Positions 26,563-35,631 of a DNA stretch of 64,000 nucleotides are shown piece by piece. Origin of the DNA: Thermohalobaculum sp039026375 (GTDB lineage Bacteria; Pseudomonadota; Alphaproteobacteria; Rhodobacterales; Rhodobacteraceae); contig JBCCML010000009.1 of NCBI GenBank assembly GCA_039026375.1, positions 46,758-110,757 of the forward strand, in the 5' to 3' direction. The first letter of the stretch is position 1. Each line of letters opens with the position of its first letter. The translations under genes were made by a program, and so were the position numbers. Under the pieces are notes generated by a model, which saw nothing but the letters and a program-made list of their open reading frames with translations, was not told the origin of the DNA and made no database searches.

Positions 26563-27270
26563 TCAAACGCCAAGATACCGTTCTGTCAGCGACGGATCTG
26601 CCATCAGCTCTGCAGATGTGCCGGACCATGCGATGCGGCCCTTCTCGATGATCAAGTGACGGTCGGCGATGCGGGCCAGGTCACGGATGTTCTTGTCGAT
26701 CACCAGGATCGACTGGCCACGCGCCTTTAGCTGGGCCAGGACATCCCAGATTTCAGCGCGCACCAAGGGTGCCAGGCCTTCGGTTGCCTCGTCCAAGATC
26801 AGCAGCGTGGGGTTAGTCATCAGCGCCCTGCCGATCGCCAGCATCTGTTGCTCGCCGCCCGACAGTAGATTGCCCATGCTGGCGCGCCGGGCAGCGAGCC
26901 CGGGAAACAGGCCGTAGATGTCATCCAACTGCCAGGGCACTGCGTTGCCGGTCCGGTTGCTGGCAGTGGCGATCAGGTTCTCTTCGGCGGTCAGGTTGGG
27001 GAAGACCTGCCGGCCTTCCGGGACGAGCCCCAGGCCCAGGCGTGCGATGGCATGGCTGGGATGCCCATCGATGCGACCGCCGAGGAAGCGGATTTCGCCT
27101 CGCACCCGTGGGACGATTCCCATGATGGTCGACACAGTTGTGGTCTTGCCCATGCCGTTGCGCCCGATCAGGGTGACGACCTCGCCCTCGCCAATCTGGA
27201 AGTCGACGCCGAATAGGGCCTGGCTGGGGCCGTAAAACGTCTCTAGCCCCTGGACGGAAAGAAGGCTCAT
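26563..27270 (-). CDS. livF: branched-chain amino acid ABC transporter ATP-binding protein LivF
   Basis: This is a 235-residue ATPase. Walker A is GRNGMGKTT, the signature motif is LLSGGEQQML, Walker B is LLILDEATEGLAP, and the HxxxR-type region ends in the LivF-specific NIRDLARIADRH. It overlaps the upstream livG by four bases. It forms the second ATPase of the permease and powers uptake with LivG. Confidence 0.92.
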   Translation of the reverse strand: MSLLSVQGLETFYGPSQALFGVDFQIGEGEVVTLIGRNGMGKTTTVSTIMGIVPRVRGEIRFLGGRIDGHPSHAIARLGLGLVPEGRQVFPNLTAEENLIATASNRTGNAVPWQLDDIYGLFPGLAARRASMGNLLSGGEQQMLAIGRALMTNPTLLILDEATEGLAPLVRAEIWDVLAQLKARGQSILVIDKNIRDLARIADRHLIIEKGRIAWSGTSAELMADPSLTERYLGV

Positions 27271-28004
27271 GCATCTTCGCCCAGATAGGCGGCTTGGACT
27301 TGGGCGTCAGCGCGGATCGCGTCGGGTGACCCGGTGGCGATCACCTGGCCCTCGGCGAGTACGCTGATGCGGTCGGCGAGTTGAAAGACGGCGTCCATAT
27401 CGTGTTCCACCAGCAGGACGGCGCGCCCTTCGCGCAGGCGGGCCAGGCGCGCGACCATCTCGCGGCTTTCCTCCAACCCCATGCCGGCCAGCGGCTCGTC
27501 CAGTAGAAGCGTCGTGGGTGCTGCAGCCAGCACCATGGCGATCTCCAGTGCGCGCTGCTGGCCGTGTGCCAGCGCGCCCACGGGGGCCTGGGATAGGCTA
27601 TCGAGCCCCACTGAGGCCAGCATTTCCGCTGCGCGATCCCGCAAAGGTGCCTCCATCCGGGCTGGTCGCCAGAAACGGAAGGAGTGGCCGTCATGGGCTT
27701 GCACGGCCAGGGCGACGTTGTCCAAGACGCTCATGTCCGGGAAGACGCTCGTGATCTGATATGACCGTGCCAAACCGCGTTGCGCCCGCGCGTGGACGGG
27801 AAGGTGGGTAATGTCTGCCCCGTTCAGCAGAATCTGGCCGTGATCGGGCACAACTTCGCCCGCTAGCTGGCTGACCAGCGTTGTTTTACCTGCCCCGTTT
27901 GGGCCTATGACGGCATGGATTTCGCCGGTTCTGACCTCTAGCGAGACGCCGTTGATTGCGTGTACGCCCCCAAAGCTTTTCGAGATGTCGCGGACTTCAA
28001 GCAC
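27267..28004 (-). CDS. livG: branched-chain amino acid ABC transporter ATP-binding protein LivG
   Basis: This is a 245-residue ATPase. Walker A is GPNGAGKTT. The LivG-type insert lies around RSYQITSVFPDMSVLDNVALA. AHGQQRALEIAM is the signature region and LLLDEPLAGM the Walker B. It overlaps livM by eight bases upstream and livF by four downstream. Confidence 0.92.
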   Translation of the reverse strand: MLEVRDISKSFGGVHAINGVSLEVRTGEIHAVIGPNGAGKTTLVSQLAGEVVPDHGQILLNGADITHLPVHARAQRGLARSYQITSVFPDMSVLDNVALAVQAHDGHSFRFWRPARMEAPLRDRAAEMLASVGLDSLSQAPVGALAHGQQRALEIAMVLAAAPTTLLLDEPLAGMGLEESREMVARLARLREGRAVLLVEHDMDAVFQLADRISVLAEGQVIATGSPDAIRADAQVQAAYLGEDA

Positions 28005-28956
28005 GAGCCGGGCCCATCAGGCCAGAGATGCCGCCCCGCACGAACAGCACCACAAGGATCAGCAATAGACCGAAAGGCAGGTGCCAATAGACGCCCAGCC
28101 CCGGGGAAATCACGTCCAGCAACACCTCTAGGTATTCCTCCAGCAGAATGAATGCCGTGACGCCGAAGAGGGGGCCGAACAGGCGGCCGGTGCCGCCGAG
28201 TACCACCATGAAGATCAGCTCGCCCGAGCGGGTCCAGTCCATCATATCGGGGCTGATAAACTCATTTCGGTTGGCTTCCAGGAAGCCGGCCAAGGCGCAG
28301 ATCAACGCCGCGATGACATAGGCGACCAGCCGGTAGCGGAAGGTTGGAAAACCCATCGCCTGCATGCGCCGGTCGTTCGATCTCGCGCCCTGAAGCACCA
28401 TGCCAAAGCGCGACCCGACGATGCGGTGGACGGCAAAAATCGCCAGGATCAGACAGGTCAGGCAGACATAATATAGCACTGTGTCATCGCCTAGATCGAA
28501 GCCGGGCACTTCGGACCGACCGTAGAGGATCAGACCATCATCTGCCCCGTACTCCTCCATCGAGACGACCAGGAAATAGGCCATCTGCGCGAAGGCCATG
28601 GTGATCATGATGAAGTGCACGCCTTTGGTACGCAGCGACATCGCCCCTGTGATCAACGCGAAGGCACCGGCGGCGGCGAGTAGAGCCACCAAATGGCTGA
28701 ACGCCGAATAGTCGTCGTAATAGGCGGGTATCCCAACCGCGTAGGCGCCGATCCCAAAGAAGACCATGTGCCCAAAGCTGACCATGCCGCCATAGCCTAG
28801 GATTAAATTCAGGCTGACCGCGGCAATGCCGACGATGATCAGCCGATGCGCCAGGTCGACCAGAAAGGGTTGTCCCACAGCCGGGAAGACCGCCGGTCCC
28901 AAAGCCAGTGCACCCAGCAACAGAATGGCGCCAATCAGCTCTCCGCGCGCGGTCAT
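27997..28956 (-). CDS. livM: branched-chain amino acid ABC transporter permease LivM
   Basis: This is a 319-residue permease with about ten hydrophobic segments. The LivM-typical YGGMVSFGHMVFFGIGAYAVG is in the first half. The GLEAN-like FLEANRNEFISPDMM and the FMVVLGGTGRLFGPLFGVTAF EAA-type loop are in the second half. It is coupled to livH upstream (four-base overlap) and livG downstream. Confidence 0.92.
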   Translation of the reverse strand: MTARGELIGAILLLGALALGPAVFPAVGQPFLVDLAHRLIIVGIAAVSLNLILGYGGMVSFGHMVFFGIGAYAVGIPAYYDDYSAFSHLVALLAAAGAFALITGAMSLRTKGVHFIMITMAFAQMAYFLVVSMEEYGADDGLILYGRSEVPGFDLGDDTVLYYVCLTCLILAIFAVHRIVGSRFGMVLQGARSNDRRMQAMGFPTFRYRLVAYVIAALICALAGFLEANRNEFISPDMMDWTRSGELIFMVVLGGTGRLFGPLFGVTAFILLEEYLEVLLDVISPGLGVYWHLPFGLLLILVVLFVRGGISGLMGPARA

Positions 28957-29873
28957 CGGGTCCTCGGTGGGAACAGACCTTGCGGGCGGACAACCAGGAT
29001 GGCGGCCATTATGATGTAGATCAGCATGGCACTCAGGGCGGGGGCCGCGGTCTCGGCAAATTGCTCGGACATGACGAGCTTGAGCAATTGATCCAGGTAG
29101 CTGCGGCCCATCGTATCGATCACGCCGACGATCAGCGCGCCGATGAACGCGCCTTTGATCGAGCCGATGCCGCCGATGATGATCACGACAAAGGCAACGA
29201 TGATAATTTCATTGCCCATGCCGATCGATGCCTCTGTGATCGGGGCGATCATCATCCCGGCCAGGCCCGCCATGGCGGCGCCGATGGCAAAAACCACAGC
29301 GAATAGCTTTTGGATATCAATCCCCAATGCCTGGACCATTGTGCGGTTGGCGGCACCCGCACGGATCAGCATGCCCAGCCGTGTGTGGGCCACCATCAGA
29401 TATAGCCCCGCTGCCACCATAAGGCCCACGGCGACGATCGCCACGCGGTATGTCGGGAGCTCCGCACCAAACAGGCCCACTTGTCCGCTCAGCCAGCTCG
29501 GGGAGGGCACTGCCATCCCTTCGGCCCCCCAGAACCAGTGCACGGCTGTGTCCAGTACCAGGATCAATCCAAACGTCGCCAGCACATGGTCAAGGTGGTC
29601 CCTGGTGTAGAGAGACCGCGCGATTGTCACCTCAGCGATGTAGCCCGCCGCAGCCGTCAGGGGCAGGGCGATCAGAAGGCCCAGCAGAAAGCTATCCGTC
29701 AGCGCGAGAACCGTGCCGCAGAAATAGGCGCCCAGCATGTAGAACGCCCCATGCGCCAGGTTGATGAAGTCCATAATGCCAAAGATCAGTGTTAGCCCGG
29801 CGGCCACCAGAAACAGCAGCACACCCAGCTGCAATCCGTTCAAAGTTTGGGTGACGAACAGCGCGAGATCCAT
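28953..29873 (-). CDS. livH: branched-chain amino acid ABC transporter permease LivH
   Basis: This is a 306-residue permease with the LivH-typical LQLGVLLFLVAAGLTLIFG near the start. MDFINLAHGAFYMLGAYF follows, and the cytoplasmic-loop region AFVVIIIGGIGSIKGAFIGAL contacts the ATPases. It is the first gene after an intergenic hairpin that separates it from the binding-protein gene. Confidence 0.92.
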   Translation of the reverse strand: MDLALFVTQTLNGLQLGVLLFLVAAGLTLIFGIMDFINLAHGAFYMLGAYFCGTVLALTDSFLLGLLIALPLTAAAGYIAEVTIARSLYTRDHLDHVLATFGLILVLDTAVHWFWGAEGMAVPSPSWLSGQVGLFGAELPTYRVAIVAVGLMVAAGLYLMVAHTRLGMLIRAGAANRTMVQALGIDIQKLFAVVFAIGAAMAGLAGMMIAPITEASIGMGNEIIIVAFVVIIIGGIGSIKGAFIGALIVGVIDTMGRSYLDQLLKLVMSEQFAETAAPALSAMLIYIIMAAILVVRPQGLFPPRTR

Positions 29874-29895
29874 GCCCGCCCTCTAGAACGGCAAA

Positions 29896-29918
29896 GGGCG
29901 GCCCCGCAAGGGCCGCCC
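29896..29918 (-). terminator. intergenic stem-loop between the binding-protein gene and livH
   Basis: GGGCGGCCC (29896-29904) pairs exactly with GGGCCGCCC (29910-29918) across a five-base loop; on the minus strand it is followed by TTT. Such a structure after the binding-protein gene usually causes partial termination or mRNA stabilisation, giving more binding protein than permease. Confidence 0.65.
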
Positions 29919-29935
29919 CATCGGATTTGCCGCGA

Positions 29936-31123
29936 TCAGTTCGCGCACTCGGCCGCATAGGGGTCCTGGTGCGCCTCGTAGACCGTGCCAACGATCTTGG
30001 TGGTCCAGTTGCCGTCGGCGTCCACAATTGTCTCTCGCAGGTATAGGTTCTGGATAGGAAAGTTGTTCGGGCCGAATGTGACGGCACCGCGGGTGGGCAG
30101 TGAGGTAGTTGCACGCATTGCGGCGCGCACGGCGTCGACATCTTCGATGCCGCCGGCTGCTTCTACTGCGCCTTTGATGAAGAACAGGGCGTCGTAGGCT
30201 TGAGCGGCATAGAACGACGGATACGCTCCGTGCTTGGCGCGGAAGTCGGCCACGAATTTGGCGTTTTCGGGCGTGTCCAGATCTGGAGACCAAGTCATCG
30301 TGGCAAGGCTACCCAAAACGCCGTCAAGCCCCCCGGCCTGAAGGCGCGGCAGTGAAAGGGCGTCCACCGTGAAGACGGTGTAAAGCTCCATTTGATCGCC
30401 CAGCCCTGCATCCGTGAACTGCTTGATGAAGGCGCCGCCGGCCTTGCCTGGATAGAAAGCCCAAAGTGCCTGGGCGCCGGAGGCACGCGCCTTTGCCAGT
30501 TCTGCGGAAAAGTCCAGTTGCGCGTCCTTGCCCCATTTTGTGAGGTCGGTGCCCACGACGTCGCCTTGGAACGTCCGTTCAACACCCGAAACCATGTTCT
30601 TGCCGGCAGCGTAGTTCGGCGCCATCAGATAGACCGACTTCACGCCACGTTGGTTCAGCACTTCGCCTAGTGCCATAGGCGTCTGGTCATTTTGCCAAGA
30701 AACGTTGAAAAAGTTGGGGTGGCAGCGCTTGCCCGCCAACTGGCTTGGCCCCGCATTGGCCGAGACGATGATCTTGTCGGCTTCCGTTACCGAACGGGCC
30801 GATGCCAGCAGCACATGGCTCCAGATGTACCCGGTGACGATGTCGACACCGTCTTGCTTAACCAGCTTATCGGTGGCCTGCTTGCCCACTTCGGGGCGAA
30901 AACCGTCATCCTCGAAGACAAGCTCAACGGGCGTCCCGTTCATCTGGCCGCCCATATGCTCATAGGCCAATTCAAAGGCCTTCTTGACGTCCTCACCGAT
31001 CACCGCGGCGGGTGTGGTCAGGGTGGTCACGATGCCGATTTTGATTGGGTCGTCAGCCTGCACAGGCAGCGCCGCAGCGGTTGTCAAAGCGACCCCGGCC
31101 ATCCATGCCTTCAGGTATTTCAC
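29936..31123 (-). CDS. branched-chain amino acid ABC transporter substrate-binding protein (LivK-type)
   Basis: This 395-residue protein of the Peripla_BP_6 family has a signal peptide (KAWMAGVALTTAAALPVQADD). Lobe one starts IKIGIVTTLTTPAAVIGEDVKKAFELAYEHMGG. Ligand-binding and hinge regions include VSANAGPSQLAG and YAAQAYDALFFIKGAVEA. It captures the ligand (branched-chain amino acids, or another amino acid or organic acid) for LivHMGF. It is the first gene of the operon. The exact ligand is not determinable. Confidence 0.9.
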   Translation of the reverse strand: MKYLKAWMAGVALTTAAALPVQADDPIKIGIVTTLTTPAAVIGEDVKKAFELAYEHMGGQMNGTPVELVFEDDGFRPEVGKQATDKLVKQDGVDIVTGYIWSHVLLASARSVTEADKIIVSANAGPSQLAGKRCHPNFFNVSWQNDQTPMALGEVLNQRGVKSVYLMAPNYAAGKNMVSGVERTFQGDVVGTDLTKWGKDAQLDFSAELAKARASGAQALWAFYPGKAGGAFIKQFTDAGLGDQMELYTVFTVDALSLPRLQAGGLDGVLGSLATMTWSPDLDTPENAKFVADFRAKHGAYPSFYAAQAYDALFFIKGAVEAAGGIEDVDAVRAAMRATTSLPTRGAVTFGPNNFPIQNLYLRETIVDADGNWTTKIVGTVYEAHQDPYAAECAN

Positions 31124-31210
31124 GATCTCTCCTCCCGGTACGCGCGTTTCTTCGAGAGCTTGCCTCCCGTTACGCTCAGTAACCCGGAAGGGCTGGGCTA
31201 ATGCAAGACC

Positions 31211-31774
31211 TCAGTTAACGGGTGTGTCGTCTGGTTGCGCCACCCTGGCGACGTTCAGTGCCGCGAAGTGGTTGCCGTTTGCTTGGCGGGTCGTCGTGAT
31301 GCGGATTTTGATGCCAGGTGCGGTGTAGACGGCAGCAAAACTTCCATCATCGCCAACGCTGAATCGGTCAGTCCGGAACACTTCGTCACCCGCTGTGAAC
31401 ACCTGCAAGACCAAGTCGGCCAGTACTGCCGGATCGACGGACAACGCGACGACCCGACATACGGGTGCGTCATCAAAGTCTATCAACAGTAACCGGTCCG
31501 GACGCATAAAGACCCGACCTTTCCGCGAGCCCAAAATTTCACGCTCGTCTGCGGGATTTAGGCGATCCAATCCGGTGGTGACGGCGCGACCTGTCTGGCC
31601 GACACGGGGCAGGCAGCGGTTTAGAACTGCATACACTGCCTGGACAGACGTGGATTGAACCGCGGGAGGCCCCGCCAGTTTTGGCACGCCCGCGGGTGCC
31701 GTCGCAGGGGTGAAGACGCTTAGAAGTAGGCCACAGACCAGGCCAGCGGTGAGCAAAGCGGTTTTCATGGGCAT
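31211..31774 (-). CDS. hypothetical secreted protein
   Basis: This 187-residue protein has a signal peptide (ALLTAGLVCGLLLSVFTPATA) and a compact soluble domain containing YAVLNRCLPRVGQTGRAVT and a C-terminal APGIKIRITTTRQ beta hairpin. I do not recognise a family. It stands alone between the liv operon and aroB. The start is either the ATG at 31774 or the ATG two codons later; no strong ribosome-binding site helps to decide. Confidence 0.55.
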   Translation of the reverse strand: MPMKTALLTAGLVCGLLLSVFTPATAPAGVPKLAGPPAVQSTSVQAVYAVLNRCLPRVGQTGRAVTTGLDRLNPADEREILGSRKGRVFMRPDRLLLIDFDDAPVCRVVALSVDPAVLADLVLQVFTAGDEVFRTDRFSVGDDGSFAAVYTAPGIKIRITTTRQANGNHFAALNVARVAQPDDTPVN

Positions 31775-32007
31775 TATGCTACGGGCAGCGTTTCAACCGC
31801 CGCAACGGGCAATCCCGAAACCGGGCAGATCGGTCCCGAAAAAGCGCAGCGTTGTCGTAGAAAGAGATAACGGGACAGACAATGTCACCATGTTCGCTGC
31901 AGGTTCTTGGCACGACGATCATCTGTAGGCCTGGAGGAGCTCAAAGCTGTCACCGGTGGGTCGCCTTAAGTGTCCAGTGTCGCTGAGTCGCATAGCTCGC
32001 GCGGGGC

Positions 32008-33120
32008 TTAGCGTTCGGCCAGCGCGTCCGTCAGCACAGCGCGAACCGTGTCGCTATCAACCTCTCGGGTGACAAACGCCTTCCCGAGTCCTCGCGCCAT
32101 AATGAAGGTTAGTTGACCTTGGCGCACTTTCTTGTCCTGGCTCATCAGATCCAACAAGCCGTCCGCATCGGGCAAGGGGCCTGAAATGTCTGCCAGGTCC
32201 TTTTTCATGCCCATCTGGGCTAGGTGGGCGCGGACACGGCTGGGTGTTTCCTGCGCACACAGGCCTAGGCGCGCTGATGTCTCAAACGCCAACGCACAGC
32301 CGATGGCTACCCCCTCGCCGTGCAGCAATCGGTCAGAGAAGCCGGTGGCCGCCTCCAGTGCGTGGCCGAACGTATGACCTAGGTTAAGGAGAGCGCGGTC
32401 CCCACGCTCGGTTTCGTCACGGGCGACGATTTCTGCCTTCATCTCGCAAGAACGGCGAACGGCCGCAGTGCGAGCCTCCTCGTCACCTTCGGCCAGCTTC
32501 GGCCCGTTCTGTTCTAGCCATTCAAAGAACGTTTCATCGCCTAGCAGGCCGTACTTTGCGACCTCGCCATAGCCGGCCAGGAAATCCCGTTGGGTCAGTG
32601 TCCCCAGCACCCCGATATCCGCCAGCACCAGGCGCGGCTGATGGAAGGCACCGATCAGGTTTTTCCCTTGAGGCGCGTTAACGCCCGTTTTGCCACCGAC
32701 GGAGCTGTCCACCTGCGCAAGCAAGGTTGTCGGTATTTGCACGAAACCGACGCCACGTCGCAGCACCGCCGCGGCAAACCCTGCCAAATCCCCTATCACC
32801 CCACCGCCAAAGGCAATGATCAGATCATCACGTTCGACTTTCAGCTCCAGTAGGCGTTCGACCGTGTCTGTCAGGGTCGACATGTTTTTGGTGGCCTCAC
32901 CCGGCGGCAGGACGATGGCCTGGGACTCGATGTCCTCCGCGGCCAATCCTGCTTGAAGGGTGCCAAGGTGCAGTTCAGCCACTGTCGCATCGGTGATGAT
33001 GACCGTATGGGGCCGCGGTAGCAGGGGGCGAATGTGATGGCCCGCCTCAGTCAGCAGCCCCCTTCCAATCAGAATGTCATAGCTGCGCTGCCCCAAATCC
33101 ACAGTCAGGCGTTCGGTCAC
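32008..33120 (-). CDS. aroB: 3-dehydroquinate synthase
   Basis: This 370-residue enzyme carries out the second step of the shikimate pathway (DAHP to 3-dehydroquinate; NAD and a divalent metal required). Motifs: AFGGGVIGDLAGFAAAVLRRG for NAD, PTTLLAQVDSSVGGKTGVN and GEVAKYGLL for substrate, and the metal ligands in LNLGHTFGHALE and LLHGEGVAIG. It overlaps aroK by four bases, the classical aroKB arrangement. Confidence 0.95.
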   Translation of the reverse strand: MTERLTVDLGQRSYDILIGRGLLTEAGHHIRPLLPRPHTVIITDATVAELHLGTLQAGLAAEDIESQAIVLPPGEATKNMSTLTDTVERLLELKVERDDLIIAFGGGVIGDLAGFAAAVLRRGVGFVQIPTTLLAQVDSSVGGKTGVNAPQGKNLIGAFHQPRLVLADIGVLGTLTQRDFLAGYGEVAKYGLLGDETFFEWLEQNGPKLAEGDEEARTAAVRRSCEMKAEIVARDETERGDRALLNLGHTFGHALEAATGFSDRLLHGEGVAIGCALAFETSARLGLCAQETPSRVRAHLAQMGMKKDLADISGPLPDADGLLDLMSQDKKVRQGQLTFIMARGLGKAFVTREVDSDTVRAVLTDALAER

Positions 33121-33719
33121 GGCGCACCTCCGCTGGGCTTGGGAAAGGCCCGGCCGTCCGTTTTCAGGGCCTGAATGATGCGTGCGGCCATGTCATCGTG
33201 GGTTTGTCCAGCCAGGCTTGGCACGGCCAAGTCTGCCTCGGCGTAGATCGGATAGCGAACGTCGATCAGATTGGACAGGATCTGACGCGGATCACCACTG
33301 TTCAGCAATGGACGGTGGCTGCGTCCGGCAGTTCGCTGTACCAAGACGTCGAGTTCTGCCTTCAACCAAACACTGATGCCATCACGCTTTATCAGTGCCC
33401 GGGTCTCCGGATCCATAAAGGCCCCGCCACCGGCCGAGATTATCCGGGGTTGCTCTCCCATCAGCCGCGCCAGGACCCGACGTTCGCCCGAGCGGAAATG
33501 TGGCTCGCCAAAGCGTTCAAAAATCTCGGGGATGGTCATGGCAGCTGCTCGCTCGATCTCGGTATCCGAGTCGATCGCTTCCACACCCAGAGCATTCGCC
33601 AAGCGTAAGCCGACTGACGTCTTACCGGCCCCCATCAGACCGATTAGCACCACAGGGCGCAGCAGCGCCGTCTTGCTGCCACTGTCTGAATTGGTGCGCG
33701 TCGCGCCGGGTTGTCCCAT
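33117..33719 (-). CDS. aroK: shikimate kinase
   Basis: This is a 200-residue NMP-kinase-fold enzyme phosphorylating shikimate. The P-loop GLMGAGKTSVG is followed by IDSDTEIE for shikimate/Mg, FRSGERRVL and the ISAGGGAF loop. The lid Arg is in QRTAGRSHRPLL. It overlaps aroB. It is divergent from a small membrane protein gene that leads into xerD. Confidence 0.95.
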   Translation of the reverse strand: MGQPGATRTNSDSGSKTALLRPVVLIGLMGAGKTSVGLRLANALGVEAIDSDTEIERAAAMTIPEIFERFGEPHFRSGERRVLARLMGEQPRIISAGGGAFMDPETRALIKRDGISVWLKAELDVLVQRTAGRSHRPLLNSGDPRQILSNLIDVRYPIYAEADLAVPSLAGQTHDDMAARIIQALKTDGRAFPKPSGGAP

Positions 33720-33871
33720 GGCTCAGCCCTCTCAATCGCCGATTGAACTCGACGGTGGGTCCGCGTTATGCTGCACCAATCCCCTCAGGGATGGCCATAC
33801 CGTCGGAGGCGGGTGCATACTGCACCCAGGAGCCGGTGGGAAGAGAAGCCAGTGAGGCAGGGGGACGCCCA

Positions 33872-34015
33872 ATGGGCCGAGCGTTGAAATATCTGTTCTA
33901 CCTTGTTGTCTTGGGGTTCCTGGGGCTGTCTGCTTACGCAATGCTGACCGAGTTACCACCTCCAACGAAGGACGTGACAATAGAATTGCCCCTGCCAGCC
34001 GCCGAGGGCGACTGA
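33872..34015 (+). CDS. small single-span membrane protein
   Basis: This 47-residue protein has one transmembrane helix (LFYLVVLGFLGLSAYAML) and a short polar, acidic tail rich in Pro. The ATG at 33872 follows a GGGGG run. It lies just ahead of xerD, with the xerD GTG starting four bases after its stop codon, so the two are likely co-translated. Small membrane proteins at this position are seen in other Rhodobacterales; the function is unknown. Confidence 0.6.
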   Translation: MGRALKYLFYLVVLGFLGLSAYAMLTELPPPTKDVTIELPLPAAEGD

Positions 34016-34019
34016 ACCA

Positions 34020-34952
34020 GTGCCGTCGGATTGGATCGACGCTTTCTTAGAGGCACTGCTGGCGGAACGGGGTGCCGCGGCCAATACGCTGTTGGCCTAT
34101 CGTCGGGATTTAGATGACTTCGAGCAGTGGGTGATCTGTAATGGTCAGTCGCTCAAGACTGCGGCACGATCCGATATCGAAGAGTTTCTAACTGAGCTGG
34201 CGGAGCACGGGCGCGCCGCATCCACGCGAGCGCGCCGATTGTCAGCACTAAAGCAATTCTACGGTTTTGTGGCGTCGGAGGGTTGGCGAGCAGATGATCC
34301 AGGCGCTGGATTGGGTGGTCCAAAGCGAGCGCGAAGTCTACCCAAGACACTGACAGAAGAAGAGACGGCTCGCTTACTGGATGCAGCTGAACCCGGTCCG
34401 GAACCACGCCCTTTGGCGCTTCGATTGCATTGCCTCGTGGAGTTGCTCTACGCCACTGGTTTGCGGGTGAGTGAGTTGGTGTCGTTGCCGGTGGCGGCAG
34501 TCCGTGGCGATCCGCGCATGGTTCTGGTGCGCGGAAAAGGCGGGCGAGAACGGATGGTGCCGTTATCCGATCCGGCGCGGGTGGCCGTGGCTGCCTGGTT
34601 GGTGCCTAGGGACGCAGCCGACGCCGCGCGAATCTCGAAGGGCGCGCGGCCATCGCCTTGGCTGTTCCCGTCTGCCCGCAAGAACGGTCATTTGACCCGC
34701 GTTGCCTTCTATACGGCACTTAAAAATCTGGCTGTTCAGGCTGGCATCGATCCCACAGGCATATCGCCCCATGCCGTCCGACATGCCTTTGCCACGCATC
34801 TGTTGGCGAATGGGGCAGATCTGCGGGCCATCCAAACGCTCTTGGGGCATGCCGATATTGCCACGACAGAGATTTATACGCATGTGCTGGATGCCCGCCT
34901 GAAGGCCTTAGTGTTGGAACATCACCCCCTTGCCAAGGAAGGGATTGGTTGA
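34020..34952 (+). CDS. xerD: tyrosine recombinase XerD
   Basis: This is a 310-residue site-specific recombinase that resolves chromosome dimers at dif. The core-binding domain is in the N-terminal ~100 residues. All catalytic residues can be placed: Arg149 (ATGLRVSEL), Lys173 (RGKGGRE), His251 and Arg254 (HAVRH), His277 (LLGHADI) and the nucleophile Tyr286 (EIYTHV). The start is a GTG four bases after the preceding stop. The context near aroKB is a conserved alphaproteobacterial location for xerD. Confidence 0.93.
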   Translation: MPSDWIDAFLEALLAERGAAANTLLAYRRDLDDFEQWVICNGQSLKTAARSDIEEFLTELAEHGRAASTRARRLSALKQFYGFVASEGWRADDPGAGLGGPKRARSLPKTLTEEETARLLDAAEPGPEPRPLALRLHCLVELLYATGLRVSELVSLPVAAVRGDPRMVLVRGKGGRERMVPLSDPARVAVAAWLVPRDAADAARISKGARPSPWLFPSARKNGHLTRVAFYTALKNLAVQAGIDPTGISPHAVRHAFATHLLANGADLRAIQTLLGHADIATTEIYTHVLDARLKALVLEHHPLAKEGIG

Positions 34953-34959
34953 AACCCGT

Positions 34960-35550
34960 CTAATTGCCGATCTTCTGCCCAAGACCGTAGGCCAATTCCA
35001 GGTGTTGCAGGCGGCGCTCGGGCCGTCCGGTGGCGCCATGAAGTACATGCAGCGCAGCATCCATGCCAAAATATCCAAAAGTGCCGTCGATCCACAGTGT
35101 CTCCAACGCCGCTGTGTAGCCGCCTTTTCCCATGCTGTCGGGTGACACGCCCGCGGGCACCAGCAGTACACAGGGCTTCACCGCAAGGCGGGAGCCTTGC
35201 GGCGTGGGGTCGTCCAATTGGTCGTAGGCCCAGCCCCAGGAAAACACTCTGTCGACCCAGCCCTTCATGACCGACGGCATGCCCCACCACCATAGCGGAA
35301 AGCAAAGTGCAAAGGCATCAGCGCGGAGGATGCGACCTTGCTCGGCTAGGACATCTGGTGGCATGGGCGTGCCATCTTCCGCATCCTGAGCGAAGTCAGC
35401 CATTTGCCAGACCGGGTTAAAGCCCTCGTCATGCAGATCCGCGATCTCAACCTGATGGCCTGCGTCTTTGACACCATCCGCAAAACGCGCCGCGACTGCG
35501 TGGGTGAAAGAAGCTTTGTTTGGGTGGTCAATGACGATCAGGACATGCAT
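34960..35550 (-). CDS. NAD(P)H dehydrogenase (quinone)-type flavodoxin-fold protein
   Basis: This 196-residue protein of the NQO/Flavodoxin_2 family has VLIVIDHPNKASFTHAVAARF at the start, FNPVWQMADF, and FALCFPLWWWGMPSVMKGWVDRVFSWGWAY. This fits a two-electron quinone or nitro reductase binding FAD or FMN. The ATG at 35550 is chosen because it begins the conserved first strand; the frame before it is non-coding. It is divergent from ltaE (82 bp). Confidence 0.83.
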   Translation of the reverse strand: MHVLIVIDHPNKASFTHAVAARFADGVKDAGHQVEIADLHDEGFNPVWQMADFAQDAEDGTPMPPDVLAEQGRILRADAFALCFPLWWWGMPSVMKGWVDRVFSWGWAYDQLDDPTPQGSRLAVKPCVLLVPAGVSPDSMGKGGYTAALETLWIDGTFGYFGMDAALHVLHGATGRPERRLQHLELAYGLGQKIGN

Positions 35551-35631
35551 ACGCCACTCCTGGGGCGCTGGGGTCTGGACAGTTGGATCGCTGCCGCGCA
35601 ACCTCTGCCCCGCGACATACCGGGGAGTGGC

